Source of the DNA: Defluviitalea saccharophila
GTDB lineage: Bacteria; Bacillota; Clostridia; Lachnospirales; Defluviitaleaceae
Length of the DNA: 64,000 nucleotides
Reading direction: 5' to 3'
Assembly (NCBI RefSeq): GCF_038396635.1
Contig: NZ_CP121687.1
Location: forward strand, 1,364,001 to 1,428,000
Shown piece by piece: positions 19,061 through 28,306 of this stretch. The position numbers were made by a program, and so were the translations under genes. The notes under the pieces were generated by a model that saw nothing but the letters and a program-made list of their open reading frames with translations, made no database searches and had not been told where the DNA came from. Position 1 is the stretch's first letter, and every line of letters starts with the position of its first letter.

Positions 19061-21502
19061 CTATTTATTAAAAATCAGCACATCATTTTCTAGTTCTATT
19101 CTTACATGGTCTCCTTCTTTAATGTTGCCCTCCAGTATTTCCTCTGCCAGCCTGTCTTCGATTTTGGATTGGATAGCTCTTCTAAGAGGTCTTGCACCAT
19201 ATGCCTGGTCAAATCCTTCTTTGGCAAGGTACTCTTTGGCAGCATCTGAAAGTTCTATTGTAATACCCATGTTTTCTTGAATGCGTTTTGCCAATTGACT
19301 AACCATGATGGATACAATTTCTTTAATATCATCTTGTGTAAGAGGATGAAATACTATCATCTCATCAATTCTGTTAATAAATTCAGGTCTGAATAATCGT
19401 TTTACTTCATCCATTACGTTCTTCTTCATATCTTCATAGTTCTTTGCTTCATTATCTGTAGAAGTAAAGCCTAATCGTTTTGGTGCAATAATATTTCTTG
19501 CTCCAATATTGGATGTCATAATGACAACGGTGTTTTTAAAGTCTATTCTTCTTCCCTGGGAATCTGTAATGTGACCGTCATCCAATACCTGAAGAAGTAT
19601 ATTAAACACATCCGGATGAGCTTTTTCAATTTCATCAAACAGAATAACAGAATAAGGTTTCCTTCTTACTTTTTCACTTAATTGTCCGCCTTCATCATAA
19701 CCTACATATCCTGGTGGAGAACCAATCAGTTTGGATACGCTGTGTTTTTCCATGTATTCAGACATATCAATGCGTATCATGGCATTCTCGTCTCCAAACA
19801 GTGCCTCTGCCAAAGCTTTCGTCAGCTCTGTTTTACCTACACCGGTTGGCCCTAAAAATAAGAAGGAACCAATTGGTCTTCTCGGATCTTTTAATCCTAC
19901 TCTTCCTCTTCTTATTGCTTTTGATACAGCTTCCACTGCTTGCTTTTGACCAATCACTCTCTTATGAAGGATTTCCTCCATATTTTTTAACCTTTCGCTC
20001 TCTTCCTCAGCCAGCCGTTTTACAGGGATTCCTGTCCAGCTGGCTACAATATCTGCAATTTCCTCTTCAGTAACCACTTGTGTAGATTTGGTATGCTTCG
20101 TTTTCCATTCATTCTTTTCTTGTTCCAACTGCTGTCTGATTTCGTTTTGCTTTTTCTTAATCTCTCCAGCCTTTTCAAATTCTTCTGTTTTAATTGCAGA
20201 TTCTTTTTCCTTTTCCAATTCTTCAAGCTTCTGCTCTAATTCTTTTACATTGGGCGGAGCTGTAAAGGTACGAAGTCTTACTCTTGAAGCAGCCTCATCC
20301 ACTAAGTCAATGGCTTTGTCCGGTAAAAATCTATCCGTAATATATCTATTAGATAGTTTTACAGCGGCTACAATAGATTCATCAGTAATATGCACCTGAT
20401 GGTGGGCCTCGTATTTGTCTCGTAATCCTTTTAAGATTTCAATAGCTTCTTCTTCCGTCGGCTGTTCAACCTTAATCGGTTGGAAACGGCGCTCTAAAGC
20501 TGCATCTTTTTCAATGTGTTTTCTATATTCATCTAAAGTCGTGGCGCCGATCACCTGGATTTCGCCCCGTGCCAGGGAAGGCTTTAAAATATTGGAAGCA
20601 TCTATAGCGCCTTCGGCAGCTCCTGCCCCAATGATAGTATGGAGCTCATCAATAAATAATATAACATTCCCTGCAGCACGAATTTCATCCAATGCCTTTT
20701 TGATTCTGTCTTCAAATTCTCCTCTATATTTAGAACCTGCCACCATAGCAGACAAATCAAGAGAAACCACTCGTTTATCTTTTAAGATTTCAGGAATGTT
20801 TCCTTCTACAATTTTCTGAGCTAATCCTTCTGCAATAGCCGTTTTACCTACACCAGGCTCTCCAACCAGACAAGGATTATTCTTGGTTCTTCTGCTTAGT
20901 ACCTGAATAACTCTTTCGATTTCTTTATCTCTGCCGATAATTGGGTCAAACTTCTGCTCGCTGGCCATCACTGTTAAGTCCCGGCTAAATTGATCCAGGG
21001 TAGGCGTATCGGTTTTTCCGGGCTTTCTATTTTGCTTGCCCATAGGTGTTCCATCCTGGCCTTTATCCCCTTCACCCAGCATACTCATAATATCTTCGTA
21101 TATTTTTTGAGGACTGACATCCAAACTTATGAGTAATTTTACTGCAATGGAATCCGACTCCCTAAGAAGGGCGAGAAGCAAATGTTCAGTTCCAATGTAG
21201 CCTGTTCCCATCTTTAATGCTTCTCTAAGACTATTTTCTATAACTCTTTTCGCTCTGGGAGTGAAATCCTGGGGTTCTGAAACAGCTATTTCACTGGTTC
21301 CAATGACAGTTTTTAATTTTTCTTCTATATCATGTTCTGAAACCCCTTGGTTCTTTAATGCTCTTGCTGCAACACTGTCGCCACCTCTAATAAGTCCTAA
21401 GAGCAAATGCTCTGTTCCCACATAACCATGGCCTAATTCTGCTGCAACTTGCTGAGAAGCTTGAAGGGCTTCTTGTGCACGCTTTGTAAATTTCCCCATC
21501 AT
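19061..21502 (-). CDS. clpC: ClpC AAA+ unfoldase of the Clp protease
   Basis: Unfolds proteins, including arginine-phosphorylated ones, for ClpP. Domains in order over 813 residues: two N-terminal Clp repeats (about 1-145), the first AAA module with Walker A GEPGVGKTA near residue 217, a middle domain with a UVR-like stretch (about 415-475), and the second AAA module with GPTGVGKTE near residue 552. The ClpP loop family tripeptide is not certain by eye. It follows mcsB by about 30 bp, the last gene of an mcsA-mcsB-clpC operon. Confidence 0.97.
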   Translation of the reverse strand: MMGKFTKRAQEALQASQQVAAELGHGYVGTEHLLLGLIRGGDSVAARALKNQGVSEHDIEEKLKTVIGTSEIAVSEPQDFTPRAKRVIENSLREALKMGTGYIGTEHLLLALLRESDSIAVKLLISLDVSPQKIYEDIMSMLGEGDKGQDGTPMGKQNRKPGKTDTPTLDQFSRDLTVMASEQKFDPIIGRDKEIERVIQVLSRRTKNNPCLVGEPGVGKTAIAEGLAQKIVEGNIPEILKDKRVVSLDLSAMVAGSKYRGEFEDRIKKALDEIRAAGNVILFIDELHTIIGAGAAEGAIDASNILKPSLARGEIQVIGATTLDEYRKHIEKDAALERRFQPIKVEQPTEEEAIEILKGLRDKYEAHHQVHITDESIVAAVKLSNRYITDRFLPDKAIDLVDEAASRVRLRTFTAPPNVKELEQKLEELEKEKESAIKTEEFEKAGEIKKKQNEIRQQLEQEKNEWKTKHTKSTQVVTEEEIADIVASWTGIPVKRLAEEESERLKNMEEILHKRVIGQKQAVEAVSKAIRRGRVGLKDPRRPIGSFLFLGPTGVGKTELTKALAEALFGDENAMIRIDMSEYMEKHSVSKLIGSPPGYVGYDEGGQLSEKVRRKPYSVILFDEIEKAHPDVFNILLQVLDDGHITDSQGRRIDFKNTVVIMTSNIGARNIIAPKRLGFTSTDNEAKNYEDMKKNVMDEVKRLFRPEFINRIDEMIVFHPLTQDDIKEIVSIMVSQLAKRIQENMGITIELSDAAKEYLAKEGFDQAYGARPLRRAIQSKIEDRLAEEILEGNIKEGDHVRIELENDVLIFNK

Positions 21503-21534
21503 ATAAGCATTCCTCCTTTTTGTATCTGTATATA

Positions 21535-22563
21535 TTATCTCTCGAATTGGCTTCTTACAAATTCGGCTCTTTGCATATCTCTGTCCTGACTGCTTAAATC
21601 GGTTCCAACTCTTTTTTGTAAAATAGCGGGTTGTACATACATGATAAATTCATAAAAACTGATCATAGGTCTTGCTTCGCCTAAAATACCCATGTCAAAT
21701 CCCATTTTAATATCCGATAAAAGCGTCATAGCTTCTTTAGTAGTCAACATTCTGGCATACCTTAAGGTACCGTAGGATCTATAGATTTTATCTCTAAGCA
21801 CTTCCTTCTTTTCTTTAAGAATTTGTTCTCGGATTTGTTTTTCCTGTTCGGCAATCTGGAGAGCGATATTATTTAAATTCTCTATGATTTCTTTTTCAGA
21901 TTGCCCTAATGTGATTTGATTGGAGATTTGATAAAGGCTGCCCTCCGCTTGGGTGCCTTCTCCGTATAATCCCCTAACGGTGATGCCTAGCTTTCCTATA
22001 GCATAGAGAATATTCTGCAGTTGCCCTGACCACTCAAGGGCGGGAAGATGCATCATATAAGATGCTCTCATGCCTGTCCCAACATTGGTAGGACAGGAAG
22101 TTAGATAACCAAGCTTTTCATTAAAAGCATATTCTATAGACTCTTCCAGTACATTATCAATTTTGTCTGCTAAGTCCCATGCTTTTGACATATTCATGCC
22201 TAAAGCAACGGATTGAATTCTAATATGATCTTCTTCATTGATCATTATACTAATAGATTCATCATTTTTTAGCAGCACGCCACAAGGAATCGTCTTCTTA
22301 ACCAATTCAGGGCTAATGACATGGCTTTCCATCAATGCTCTTTTGTCTATAGGATTTCTTCCAAATACGGGTATGTATTCAAATTCTTTAGATAAAATCG
22401 TATTGCCTTCTAAAAGAATCCTCTTTGTTTCTTCAATCATCTTCTCGGCACCGGACGAGGACAAACGTACTGAAAAAGGATATTTTTTATAATTTCTTGC
22501 CAATCTAATACGACTGGAAACGATAATGTCGGTATCTAAATTTTCTTCATACCACTTTTTCAT
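21535..22563 (-). CDS. mcsB: Protein arginine kinase McsB
   Basis: ATP:guanido phosphotransferase fold of 342 residues that phosphorylates arginines on proteins and so marks them for ClpCP. Visible features are VSSRIRLARNY near residue 15, the conserved cysteine region SCPTNVGTGMRA near residue 157 and TVRGLYGEG near residue 195. Its start overlaps the mcsA stop by 4 bp (ATGA), implying translational coupling with its activator. Confidence 0.96.
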   Translation of the reverse strand: MKKWYEENLDTDIIVSSRIRLARNYKKYPFSVRLSSSGAEKMIEETKRILLEGNTILSKEFEYIPVFGRNPIDKRALMESHVISPELVKKTIPCGVLLKNDESISIMINEEDHIRIQSVALGMNMSKAWDLADKIDNVLEESIEYAFNEKLGYLTSCPTNVGTGMRASYMMHLPALEWSGQLQNILYAIGKLGITVRGLYGEGTQAEGSLYQISNQITLGQSEKEIIENLNNIALQIAEQEKQIREQILKEKKEVLRDKIYRSYGTLRYARMLTTKEAMTLLSDIKMGFDMGILGEARPMISFYEFIMYVQPAILQKRVGTDLSSQDRDMQRAEFVRSQFER

Positions 22564-23078
22564 CTGTTTTCTCCCCCCTCTAATGCACGAATTCTATCTC
22601 GAAGGGCCGCAGCTTTTTCGTATTCTTCCATTTCTATTGCTTTTTTAAGGTCTTTTCTTAGCATCTCCAATTCTCTTTTTATCTTTAGCTCCCCTGCTGC
22701 TCTATTTGGTAATTTGCCTGTGTGTGCATTATTGCCATGAAGCTTTTTAATGATAGGATTGAGTTGCTGATAAAAAGCAGAATAGCAATCTGCACAGCCA
22801 AATCGTCCAATCTTTCTGAATTCATCGTAAGTCATTTTACAGTTGGGACATTGAAGAACTTCTTTTTGATCTATATAGCCTTTAAATTTTTCCGTATTGC
22901 CAAATGGCATATCCAATAATCCAGTTAAAAAGTTTTGGAAGGATATTGGCGTATGAAAGTGTATGGATTCTGTTTCTTTTGCACATTGCTCGCATAAATA
23001 CATTTCTATCTTCTCACCGTTATTAATATGGGTAACATGTATGGATGCCGGATTATTACCACAACGTTCACACAGCAT
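22560..23078 (-). CDS. mcsA: McsA, activator of McsB
   Basis: Zinc-binding adaptor of 172 residues. Four CXXC motifs occur in two pairs (CERC...CEQC in residues 3-31 and CPNC...CADC in about 77-97), and a UVR domain closes the C-terminus (MEEYEKAAALRDRIR). It stimulates McsB kinase activity. A GGGGG site precedes the ATG. In most Firmicutes ctsR stands directly upstream; here zinc-ribbon proteins do, and no ctsR is in the window. Confidence 0.94.
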   Translation of the reverse strand: MLCERCGNNPASIHVTHINNGEKIEMYLCEQCAKETESIHFHTPISFQNFLTGLLDMPFGNTEKFKGYIDQKEVLQCPNCKMTYDEFRKIGRFGCADCYSAFYQQLNPIIKKLHGNNAHTGKLPNRAAGELKIKRELEMLRKDLKKAIEMEEYEKAAALRDRIRALEGGENR

Positions 23079-23156
23079 AATGATCCCCCTTTATTTTTGA
23101 TTCAATCCTTCTTTTAAACATCCCACAAATACTCTTCAATTATACAAAAACTTTGA

Positions 23157-23190
23157 TAAAACAAAGACCTTTATATAAAGGCCTCTGTTT
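23157..23190 (-). terminator. Terminator after the zinc-ribbon gene
   Basis: Stem AGAGGCCTTT / AAAGGTCTTT followed by G and TTTT on the minus strand, between the 23191 gene and mcsA. It suggests that mcsA starts from its own promoter; TATAAT is present about 55 bp before the mcsA start. Confidence 0.75.
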
Positions 23191-23643
23191 TTAGAATATA
23201 TGACCGCAGGAAATGCACTGTTTTGCCTCCGGGTTGTTGCCTATTTGACACTCTGGACAAAACTTTAATAACAAAAATCCGTCTTTTCCTGCCTCTGGCT
23301 TCGGAATATTTTCGGGTATATGTGTTTCCTTTGTTCCATGATCTTCTTGAATTGTGTGATTCTCATCTCTAAGATTGTTCATTTCATGTTCTAATTGATC
23401 TACTACCTTTATTTGTTCTTTTATTTGAGTGCATAAATTTTCTATTTCATTAACATCGTTTGTTTCTTGATTATGAATTTGATACGCTATTCTCCCCAGC
23501 TCTTCATAGAGTAGGCTGAGTTTATTTTTCTCTTTTGAGTAATCCCTGTTGAGTTTTAAAAAATCTATACCGTCCTTTGCTTTCTTGCCAATAAAGGCGG
23601 TTGTAACCTCTACTTTTTCTAAGAGTTCTTGTAAACGGCTCAT
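23191..23643 (-). CDS. Coiled-coil protein with C-terminal zinc ribbon
   Basis: A soluble protein of 150 residues. The central part (about 30-95) is heptad-rich coiled coil, and the C-terminus has a zinc ribbon with CPECQIGNNPEAKQCISCG. It shares layout with the upstream 23659 gene, so the pair probably arose by duplication. Function unknown. AAGGAG precedes the ATG and the gap to the neighbour is 15 bp, so they form an operon. Confidence 0.75.
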   Translation of the reverse strand: MSRLQELLEKVEVTTAFIGKKAKDGIDFLKLNRDYSKEKNKLSLLYEELGRIAYQIHNQETNDVNEIENLCTQIKEQIKVVDQLEHEMNNLRDENHTIQEDHGTKETHIPENIPKPEAGKDGFLLLKFCPECQIGNNPEAKQCISCGHIF

Positions 23644-23658
23644 TTTTATTTCTCCTTT

Positions 23659-24186
23659 TTAAAAAAGTGCTCTGCCACAGGATAAACAGAATTTATCATC
23701 CATCCCATTTTCCGCTTTGCAGGTGGGACAAATTTTCGTTTCGTTTTTTGGCTTAGAAGCATCATTATTTTCGACTTCTATGGGTTTCTCTGAGGATTGT
23801 GCCACTTCTTCTTTCTCTTTAGCAGGAACATTACTCATAGAGGCACCACATTTAGGGCAAAACTTTGCTCCTTTCTCTACCTCTTTTCCACATTCCGTAC
23901 AAACCCTTACCTTCTTTACCTCTTCCATTTTCTTCTGCAGTTCTTCGATTCTTTCTTCTACTTCTTTAATTTCTAAATATTTTTCATCAAAGAATTTGCC
24001 TAAAGAACCACCATATTGATATATTTCATGAACTTTTTTTCCTATTTCGTAATAGAGCTTATTCAAATGATCCTGCTCTTTCCCAAGGTCTACATTGATT
24101 TTTGCAGTATTATAAATTTCTCCTGTACTATCCTTTACAGTCCTTACCGCTTTTGCAAGTTTGCTTCTCCAATCCTCAAATGGCAT
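23659..24186 (-). CDS. Coiled-coil protein with two zinc ribbons
   Basis: A protein of 175 residues with a helical N-terminal half, including a coiled coil at about 70-90, and two zinc ribbons (CTECGKEVEKGAKFCPKCG near residue 95 and CPTCKAENGMDDKFCLSCG at the C-terminus). No membrane segment is seen. The start is the ATG at 24186, with AGAGGTG upstream; a GTG three codons earlier lies in the ribosome-binding site. First gene of a pair with 23191. Function unknown. Confidence 0.75.
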   Translation of the reverse strand: MPFEDWRSKLAKAVRTVKDSTGEIYNTAKINVDLGKEQDHLNKLYYEIGKKVHEIYQYGGSLGKFFDEKYLEIKEVEERIEELQKKMEEVKKVRVCTECGKEVEKGAKFCPKCGASMSNVPAKEKEEVAQSSEKPIEVENNDASKPKNETKICPTCKAENGMDDKFCLSCGRALF

Positions 24187-24205
24187 ATTTCTCACCTCTT
24201 ATTAT

Positions 24206-24237
24206 TATTTTACCATATTGAAAAATATTGGTAAATA
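24206..24237 (-). promoter_or_regulatory. Promoter inside a palindrome before the zinc-ribbon pair
   Basis: TTTACC (24230-24235) and TAAAAT (24207-24212), 17 bp apart, lie inside an imperfect inverted repeat with arms TATTTACCAATATT and AATATGGTAAAATA. The geometry is that of an operator covering both promoter boxes. Confidence 0.5.
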
Positions 24238-24378
24238 GGTGACGGTTTAACATTTCATTATCATTTGATATCTATTATTATTTATTATTATATACCTTAT
24301 ATCGTAATAACGCAATATGCTGTTAACCATTTTTTATGGTGATTAGTCAATTCTATTATACTACTTATAATGAAAAAT

Positions 24379-24416
24379 GCAAAAACCGTACCACTATATA
24401 ATAGTAATACGGCTTT
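24379..24416 (-). terminator. Terminator after the CotF-like gene
   Basis: Hairpin with arms AAAAGCCGTA and TACGGTTTTT plus a long internal match, downstream of the coat protein gene. Confidence 0.8.
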
Positions 24417-24435
24417 TTAAGCATAAAGTATGATT

Positions 24436-24915
24436 TTATTGAGGATTATACATACCGTGCTGATACATATAGTTAAAAATTCCTTCACCGTGCTCTTGTT
24501 CTTCTTTTTGAATATGATTTAGAACCTGACGAATATTTGGATCTCTGAATTCAAAAATGGCTGTATTATAAGCACCGGATACATATTTTTCAGTCATAAG
24601 CATATGGGTACAAAGGGTTGCGTCTTCTTGATTATAATTTTGAGACTGGGAATTATTTTGCATATTGGATTGTTGTTTGTTTTGTCCCGATTGCTGTCCT
24701 TGGCTGGAAGACATTTGGGGAACTTGTCCGTTTAGAATTTGATTAATCGTATTAAGATGTTCTTGCTCTTTGGACGCATAATTGGTAAACAACTGTTTTA
24801 ATTCTGGACAATGGGCACGACTTGCATACTCCTGATATTCCTTTATGCACACTTCTTCGTGACTTTTTTGGTCTTCTAAAAGCATTCTTTCCTTTTGAGT
24901 TAATTGAACTGTCAA
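24436..24915 (-). CDS. CotF-like spore coat protein (ferritin-like fold)
   Basis: Coat F domain protein of 159 residues. Two helical halves carry ferritin-like E/H patterns (KSHEEVCIKEYQEYA, SKEQEHLNTINQIL; then LMTEKYVSGAYNTAIFEF and KEEQEHGEGIFNYMYQHGMY). They are separated by a Gln/Asn/Ser-rich linker at about residues 66-100. Family members are found in spore coats of Bacillus and Clostridia. The start codon is TTG with GGAGGTG seven bases upstream. Monocistronic, with its own terminator. Confidence 0.85.
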   Translation of the reverse strand: MTVQLTQKERMLLEDQKSHEEVCIKEYQEYASRAHCPELKQLFTNYASKEQEHLNTINQILNGQVPQMSSSQGQQSGQNKQQSNMQNNSQSQNYNQEDATLCTHMLMTEKYVSGAYNTAIFEFRDPNIRQVLNHIQKEEQEHGEGIFNYMYQHGMYNPQ

Positions 24916-25031
24916 ATTAACACACCTCCGATTAATTGATTGTTCCGATTTATTTTATCCATATTGTTGAATATTATGTAATAAAAGAACAATCTCTAGA
25001 AGGAAAAACTTTTCCAAATATTCACAAGTAC

Positions 25032-25077
25032 AAGCTCCTTTTGAATACTATACAATATAAATTTCAAAAGGAGGCTT
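25032..25077 (+). promoter_or_regulatory. Inverted repeat spanning the SD of the binding-protein gene
   Basis: Arms AAGCTCCTTTTGAA (25032-25045) and TTCAAAAGGAGGCTT (25063-25077). The right arm contains the ribosome-binding site. TACAAT at 25051-25056 lies in the loop and may be a -10 box. If it is, the repeat is an operator; if transcription starts further upstream, it can hide the ribosome-binding site. Confidence 0.5.
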
Positions 25078-25080
25078 AGT

Positions 25081-26085
25081 ATGCGTAAATTAAAAATGAG
25101 TATTGCACTGATACTTGTTTTGGGACTCATTGGAGCTTGCCTTTCCGGATGCAGCGAAAAACAATTGCAAACCATAAGGCTTAACGAAGTAGTACATTCC
25201 GCATTTTATGCACCTCAATACGTAGCAATAGAAAAAGGATTCTTTGAAGAAGAAGGTCTTAAAATTGAGTTAACTTCGGGATGGGGTGCAGACAAATCAA
25301 TGACAGCACTGATTGCAGGAGATGCCGATATTGGAATGATGGGTACAGAAGCAGCAATCTACGTTTATAACCAAGGCAAAGACAATTATGGTGTTGTTTT
25401 TGCCCAACAAACTCAAAGAGCCGGAAACTTCCTTGTAGGAAGAGAAGAAGATCCTGATTTTAAATGGACAGACTTAAAAGGAAAAACAGTTATTGGTGGT
25501 CGTCCCGGCGGAATGCCTCAAATGGTATTTGAGTATATTTTAAAGAAAAACGGTCTAAAACCGTTTGAGGATGTAAACATCATAACGAATTTACAATTCA
25601 CTGCAACCGCTGGAGCATTTGTAGGCGGTATGGGAGACTATACGATCGAATTTGAACCCACTGCCTCTACCATTGAAGCACAAAATAACGGTCATGTAGT
25701 AGCTTCATTAGGAACCGCCAGCGGAATGGTGCCTTACACAGTTTTTATGGCTTCTAAAAAATTTATAGAAGAAAATCCTGAAACAATACAAAAATTCACA
25801 AATGCATTCTATAAAGGGCAAATTTGGGTCAAAGAACATACAGCTGAAGAAATCGCTGAGGTAATTCATCCTCAATTTAAAGAAACAGATATAGAACTTC
25901 TGACAAAAATCATTAAACGATACAAGGATCAAGATACATGGTGCGAAACCCCAGTGATGAAGGAAGAATCTCTTACACTCCTTCAAGATATTTTAGAAAG
26001 CTCCGGTGAGTTAGATAAAAGAGTTCCTTTTGAAGAAATCGTAAACAATGAATTCGGTGAAAAAGCAGTTCAACAACTGCAATAA
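25081..26085 (+). CDS. ABC transporter substrate-binding lipoprotein (NMT1/SsuA type)
   Basis: Lipoprotein of 334 residues with signal peptide and lipobox LSGC (Cys near residue 23). The mature part is an NMT1-like periplasmic-binding fold: SAFYAPQYVAIEKGFFEEEGL, then GDADIGMMGTEAA and KTVIGGRPGGMPQ. Such proteins bind sulfonates, nitrate-like ions or pyrimidine/thiamine precursors; the ligand is not identifiable here. No permease or ATPase adjoins it. The matching SsuC/SsuB-type pair lies about 5.5 kb away on the other strand and may be its partner. Confidence 0.85.
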   Translation: MRKLKMSIALILVLGLIGACLSGCSEKQLQTIRLNEVVHSAFYAPQYVAIEKGFFEEEGLKIELTSGWGADKSMTALIAGDADIGMMGTEAAIYVYNQGKDNYGVVFAQQTQRAGNFLVGREEDPDFKWTDLKGKTVIGGRPGGMPQMVFEYILKKNGLKPFEDVNIITNLQFTATAGAFVGGMGDYTIEFEPTASTIEAQNNGHVVASLGTASGMVPYTVFMASKKFIEENPETIQKFTNAFYKGQIWVKEHTAEEIAEVIHPQFKETDIELLTKIIKRYKDQDTWCETPVMKEESLTLLQDILESSGELDKRVPFEEIVNNEFGEKAVQQLQ

Positions 26086-26130
26086 TAAATAAAAGGTTAG
26101 CCTATATGCCCATAAAAAAGCATGGTACAT

Positions 26131-26919
26131 TTACGCCATGCTTTTTTCTAATGGAAGCCATTCCAGTACTTTTTGAATTTGCCTGTCCCAATACCCCCAC
26201 TCATGGGTTCCCGGTCCTTCATCATAGGTGATATCCAGTCCATGTTCTTTTGCTTTCTTTAAGAAATTTTGATTCTCCTGATATAAAAAGTCTTCTGTTC
26301 CACAGCACTGATACAGCTTAGGCTTTACTTCGGATTGGTCCAGCTTTTCTATTAATTTAAATAAATCATTTTCACTTCCCCTAAGGGAGTTAATATCTCC
26401 AAAAATATTATGAAATTCTCTTAGTGATAAAGGTCCATCAGAAAGATGCTCCGTATTGATATCCAATGCGCCTGATAAACTTGCGGCGGCACTAAATTGA
26501 TGAGGCTTGCTTAAAGCTAATTTAAACGCTCCATATCCACCCATGGATAATCCTGCAACGAAGTTATCTTCTCTTCTATCGGATAAATGAAAGAAAGAAC
26601 GGGCAATCTCAGGCAGTTCTTCACTAATAAATGTCCAATAATTATATCCGTTCACCATGTCCGTATAAAAGCTTCTATGTACTTCCGGCATAACAACAGC
26701 CAGACCTAAATTGGCAACGTATCTTTCAATAGATGTTCTTCTTAGCCATATGGTATGATCATCGGATAGCCCATGCAGCAAATATAGGGTAGGATGTTTA
26801 TCTTTTTGCACAGCATTCTGCATACCTATTTGATTTTTGGTTCGCTGAGGAAGAATAACATACATTGATGTTGAAAGCTTCAATACTTCAGAAAAAAAGT
26901 TACAATGAATAAGCGCCAT
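26131..26919 (-). CDS. Esterase D/acetylesterase-family alpha/beta hydrolase
   Basis: Serine esterase of 262 residues. The nucleophile elbow is [14 protein letters not shown] (Ser near residue 118), an oxyanion-type motif [12 protein letters not shown] lies near residue 50, and a C-terminal THEWGYWD supplies the catalytic His. It resembles tributyrin esterase/EstA-type enzymes that deacetylate small esters or carbohydrates. The ATG at 26919 is chosen because GGGAG precedes it. No signal peptide, so probably cytoplasmic. Carbohydrate deacetylation would fit the xylan locus elsewhere, but that is inference. Confidence 0.85.
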   Translation of the reverse strand: MALIHCNFFSEVLKLSTSMYVILPQRTKNQIGMQNAVQKDKHPTLYLLHGLSDDHTIWLRRTSIERYVANLGLAVVMPEVHRSFYTDMVNGYNYWTFISEELPEIARSFFHLSDRREDNFVAGLSMGGYGAFKLALSKPHQFSAAASLSGALDINTEHLSDGPLSLREFHNIFGDINSLRGSENDLFKLIEKLDQSEVKPKLYQCCGTEDFLYQENQNFLKKAKEHGLDITYDEGPGTHEWGYWDRQIQKVLEWLPLEKSMA

Positions 26920-26987
26920 ATAACCACTCCCAGTTATTTTATTTGATTTTGATGATATCTCTTTTATAGGAATTTTGCAAGATAACA

Positions 26988-27112
26988 CGCGCAGTCGGCA
27001 AAGCCGACAAAATACAATACGCGCGAGTGTGCATCCTGACTTTAGTATTTTTAATTACATAGGAAATTCGGAGAAATTTCCTATGTAATTAAAATAGCGC
27101 TGTTAAGCGCTA
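26988..27112. repeat. Intergenic inverted-repeat cluster
   Basis: Three nested hairpins: GTCGGC-AAA-GCCGAC flanked by ACACGCGC/GCGCGAGTGT; a perfect 20 bp arm inverted repeat (27049-27068 with 27075-27094, 6-base loop); and AGCGCT-GTTA-AGCGCT. No gene is inside. The TATGTAATTAAAA part recurs near 33300 beside another hairpin, which suggests a small repeat family. It may also end transcription of the flavodiiron gene. Confidence 0.6.
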
Positions 27113-27115
27113 CTC

Positions 27116-28306
27116 TTATTTAAAGGCATTTGCAAATTGACTGCCAAATTTCTCGCATTTTTTAATACCTTCTTCATCCGGTGTCCATGATAGTTTCAGT
27201 CCTTCATTTACGACCTCAAAACCACCGGCCTTTAGTCCTTCAGAAATCATCTTTACAGACTGTCCGCTCCAACCATAACTTCCAAAGGCTGCCGCTTTTT
27301 TATTCTTAAACCCTAAGCCTCGTATTTCCTCTAATATCCCTGCGATGGAAGATAAAATTCCGTTATTGATTGTAGAGGAGCCCACAAGTATTCCCTTGGA
27401 TTTAAATACTTCCGTAATAACATCATTTTTATCCGTACGGGCAACATTAAATAATTTGACTACGACCTCTTTGTCCTGAGCAAGAATTCCTGTCTTTATG
27501 GCTTCTGCCATTTTTCTTGTATTGTCCCACATACTATCGTATAAAATCGTTATCTGATTTTCTTGATAATTATCTGCCCATTTTAAATATTGTTCTATGA
27601 TTTGTGCAGGATTATCCCTCCATATGACTCCATGACTTGTGCAAATCATATTAAGGGGTAGGTTAAAACTTAGAACTTCATTAATTTTATCCTTAACGAA
27701 AGAACTAAATGGAGTTAATATATTTGCATAATATTTTATTGCTTCCTGATAAAGTTCACATTGATCCACCAAATCATTATATACTTGTTCTGTAGCATAA
27801 TGTTGTCCAAAAGCATCATTACTAAATAAAATATTATCCCCTGTAAGATAGCAAAACATGGTATCCGGCCAATGCAGCATTCTTGCTTCTATAAATATAA
27901 GCTCTTTGCTGCCCAGACTCAGCTTATCCCCTGTTTTTACGATATTAAAATTCCAATCCTTGTGGTACTGACCTTTAAGTGAATTTACTGCATTTTTCGT
28001 ACAGTAAATAGGCTTATCGGGAATTTCTTGCATAAGTCTTACTAATGCTCCGCTGTGATCTACTTCCCCATGGTTAACTATAATATAATCAATTTGATTC
28101 AAATCAATTTCTTTTTTTAGGTTTTCTACAAATTCTTCATCATACAGACTCCAAACCGTATCAATCAGTGCTACCTTTTCATCTCTTACAAGATAAGAGT
28201 TGTATGAAGAGCCTCTATGGGTTGAATATTCTTCTCCATGGAAGGTACGAAGCTCCCAATCTCGTTTTCCTACCCATGTCACACTATCCGTAATTTTAAA
28301 AGACAT
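27116..28306 (-). CDS. Flavodiiron protein (A-type flavoprotein)
   Basis: Reduces O2 to water and/or NO to N2O in anaerobes. The N-terminal metallo-beta-lactamase-like domain holds the di-iron ligands (HGEVDHSG near residue 80; further histidines in MLHWPDT and SHGVIW), and the C-terminal half is flavodoxin-like with YDSMWDNTRKMAE. At 396 residues it has no extra C-terminal electron-transfer domain. The start is the ATG at 28306 with TAGGAG upstream. It would protect an anaerobe during oxygen or nitrosative stress. Confidence 0.95.
   Translation of the reverse strand: MSFKITDSVTWVGKRDWELRTFHGEEYSTHRGSSYNSYLVRDEKVALIDTVWSLYDEEFVENLKKEIDLNQIDYIIVNHGEVDHSGALVRLMQEIPDKPIYCTKNAVNSLKGQYHKDWNFNIVKTGDKLSLGSKELIFIEARMLHWPDTMFCYLTGDNILFSNDAFGQHYATEQVYNDLVDQCELYQEAIKYYANILTPFSSFVKDKINEVLSFNLPLNMICTSHGVIWRDNPAQIIEQYLKWADNYQENQITILYDSMWDNTRKMAEAIKTGILAQDKEVVVKLFNVARTDKNDVITEVFKSKGILVGSSTINNGILSSIAGILEEIRGLGFKNKKAAAFGSYGWSGQSVKMISEGLKAGGFEVVNEGLKLSWTPDEEGIKKCEKFGSQFANAFK

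Noticed and set aside
23079-23190. CtsR operator before mcsA
   Set aside because: No tandem GGTCAAA heptads; the AAGGTC there is part of the terminator stem.
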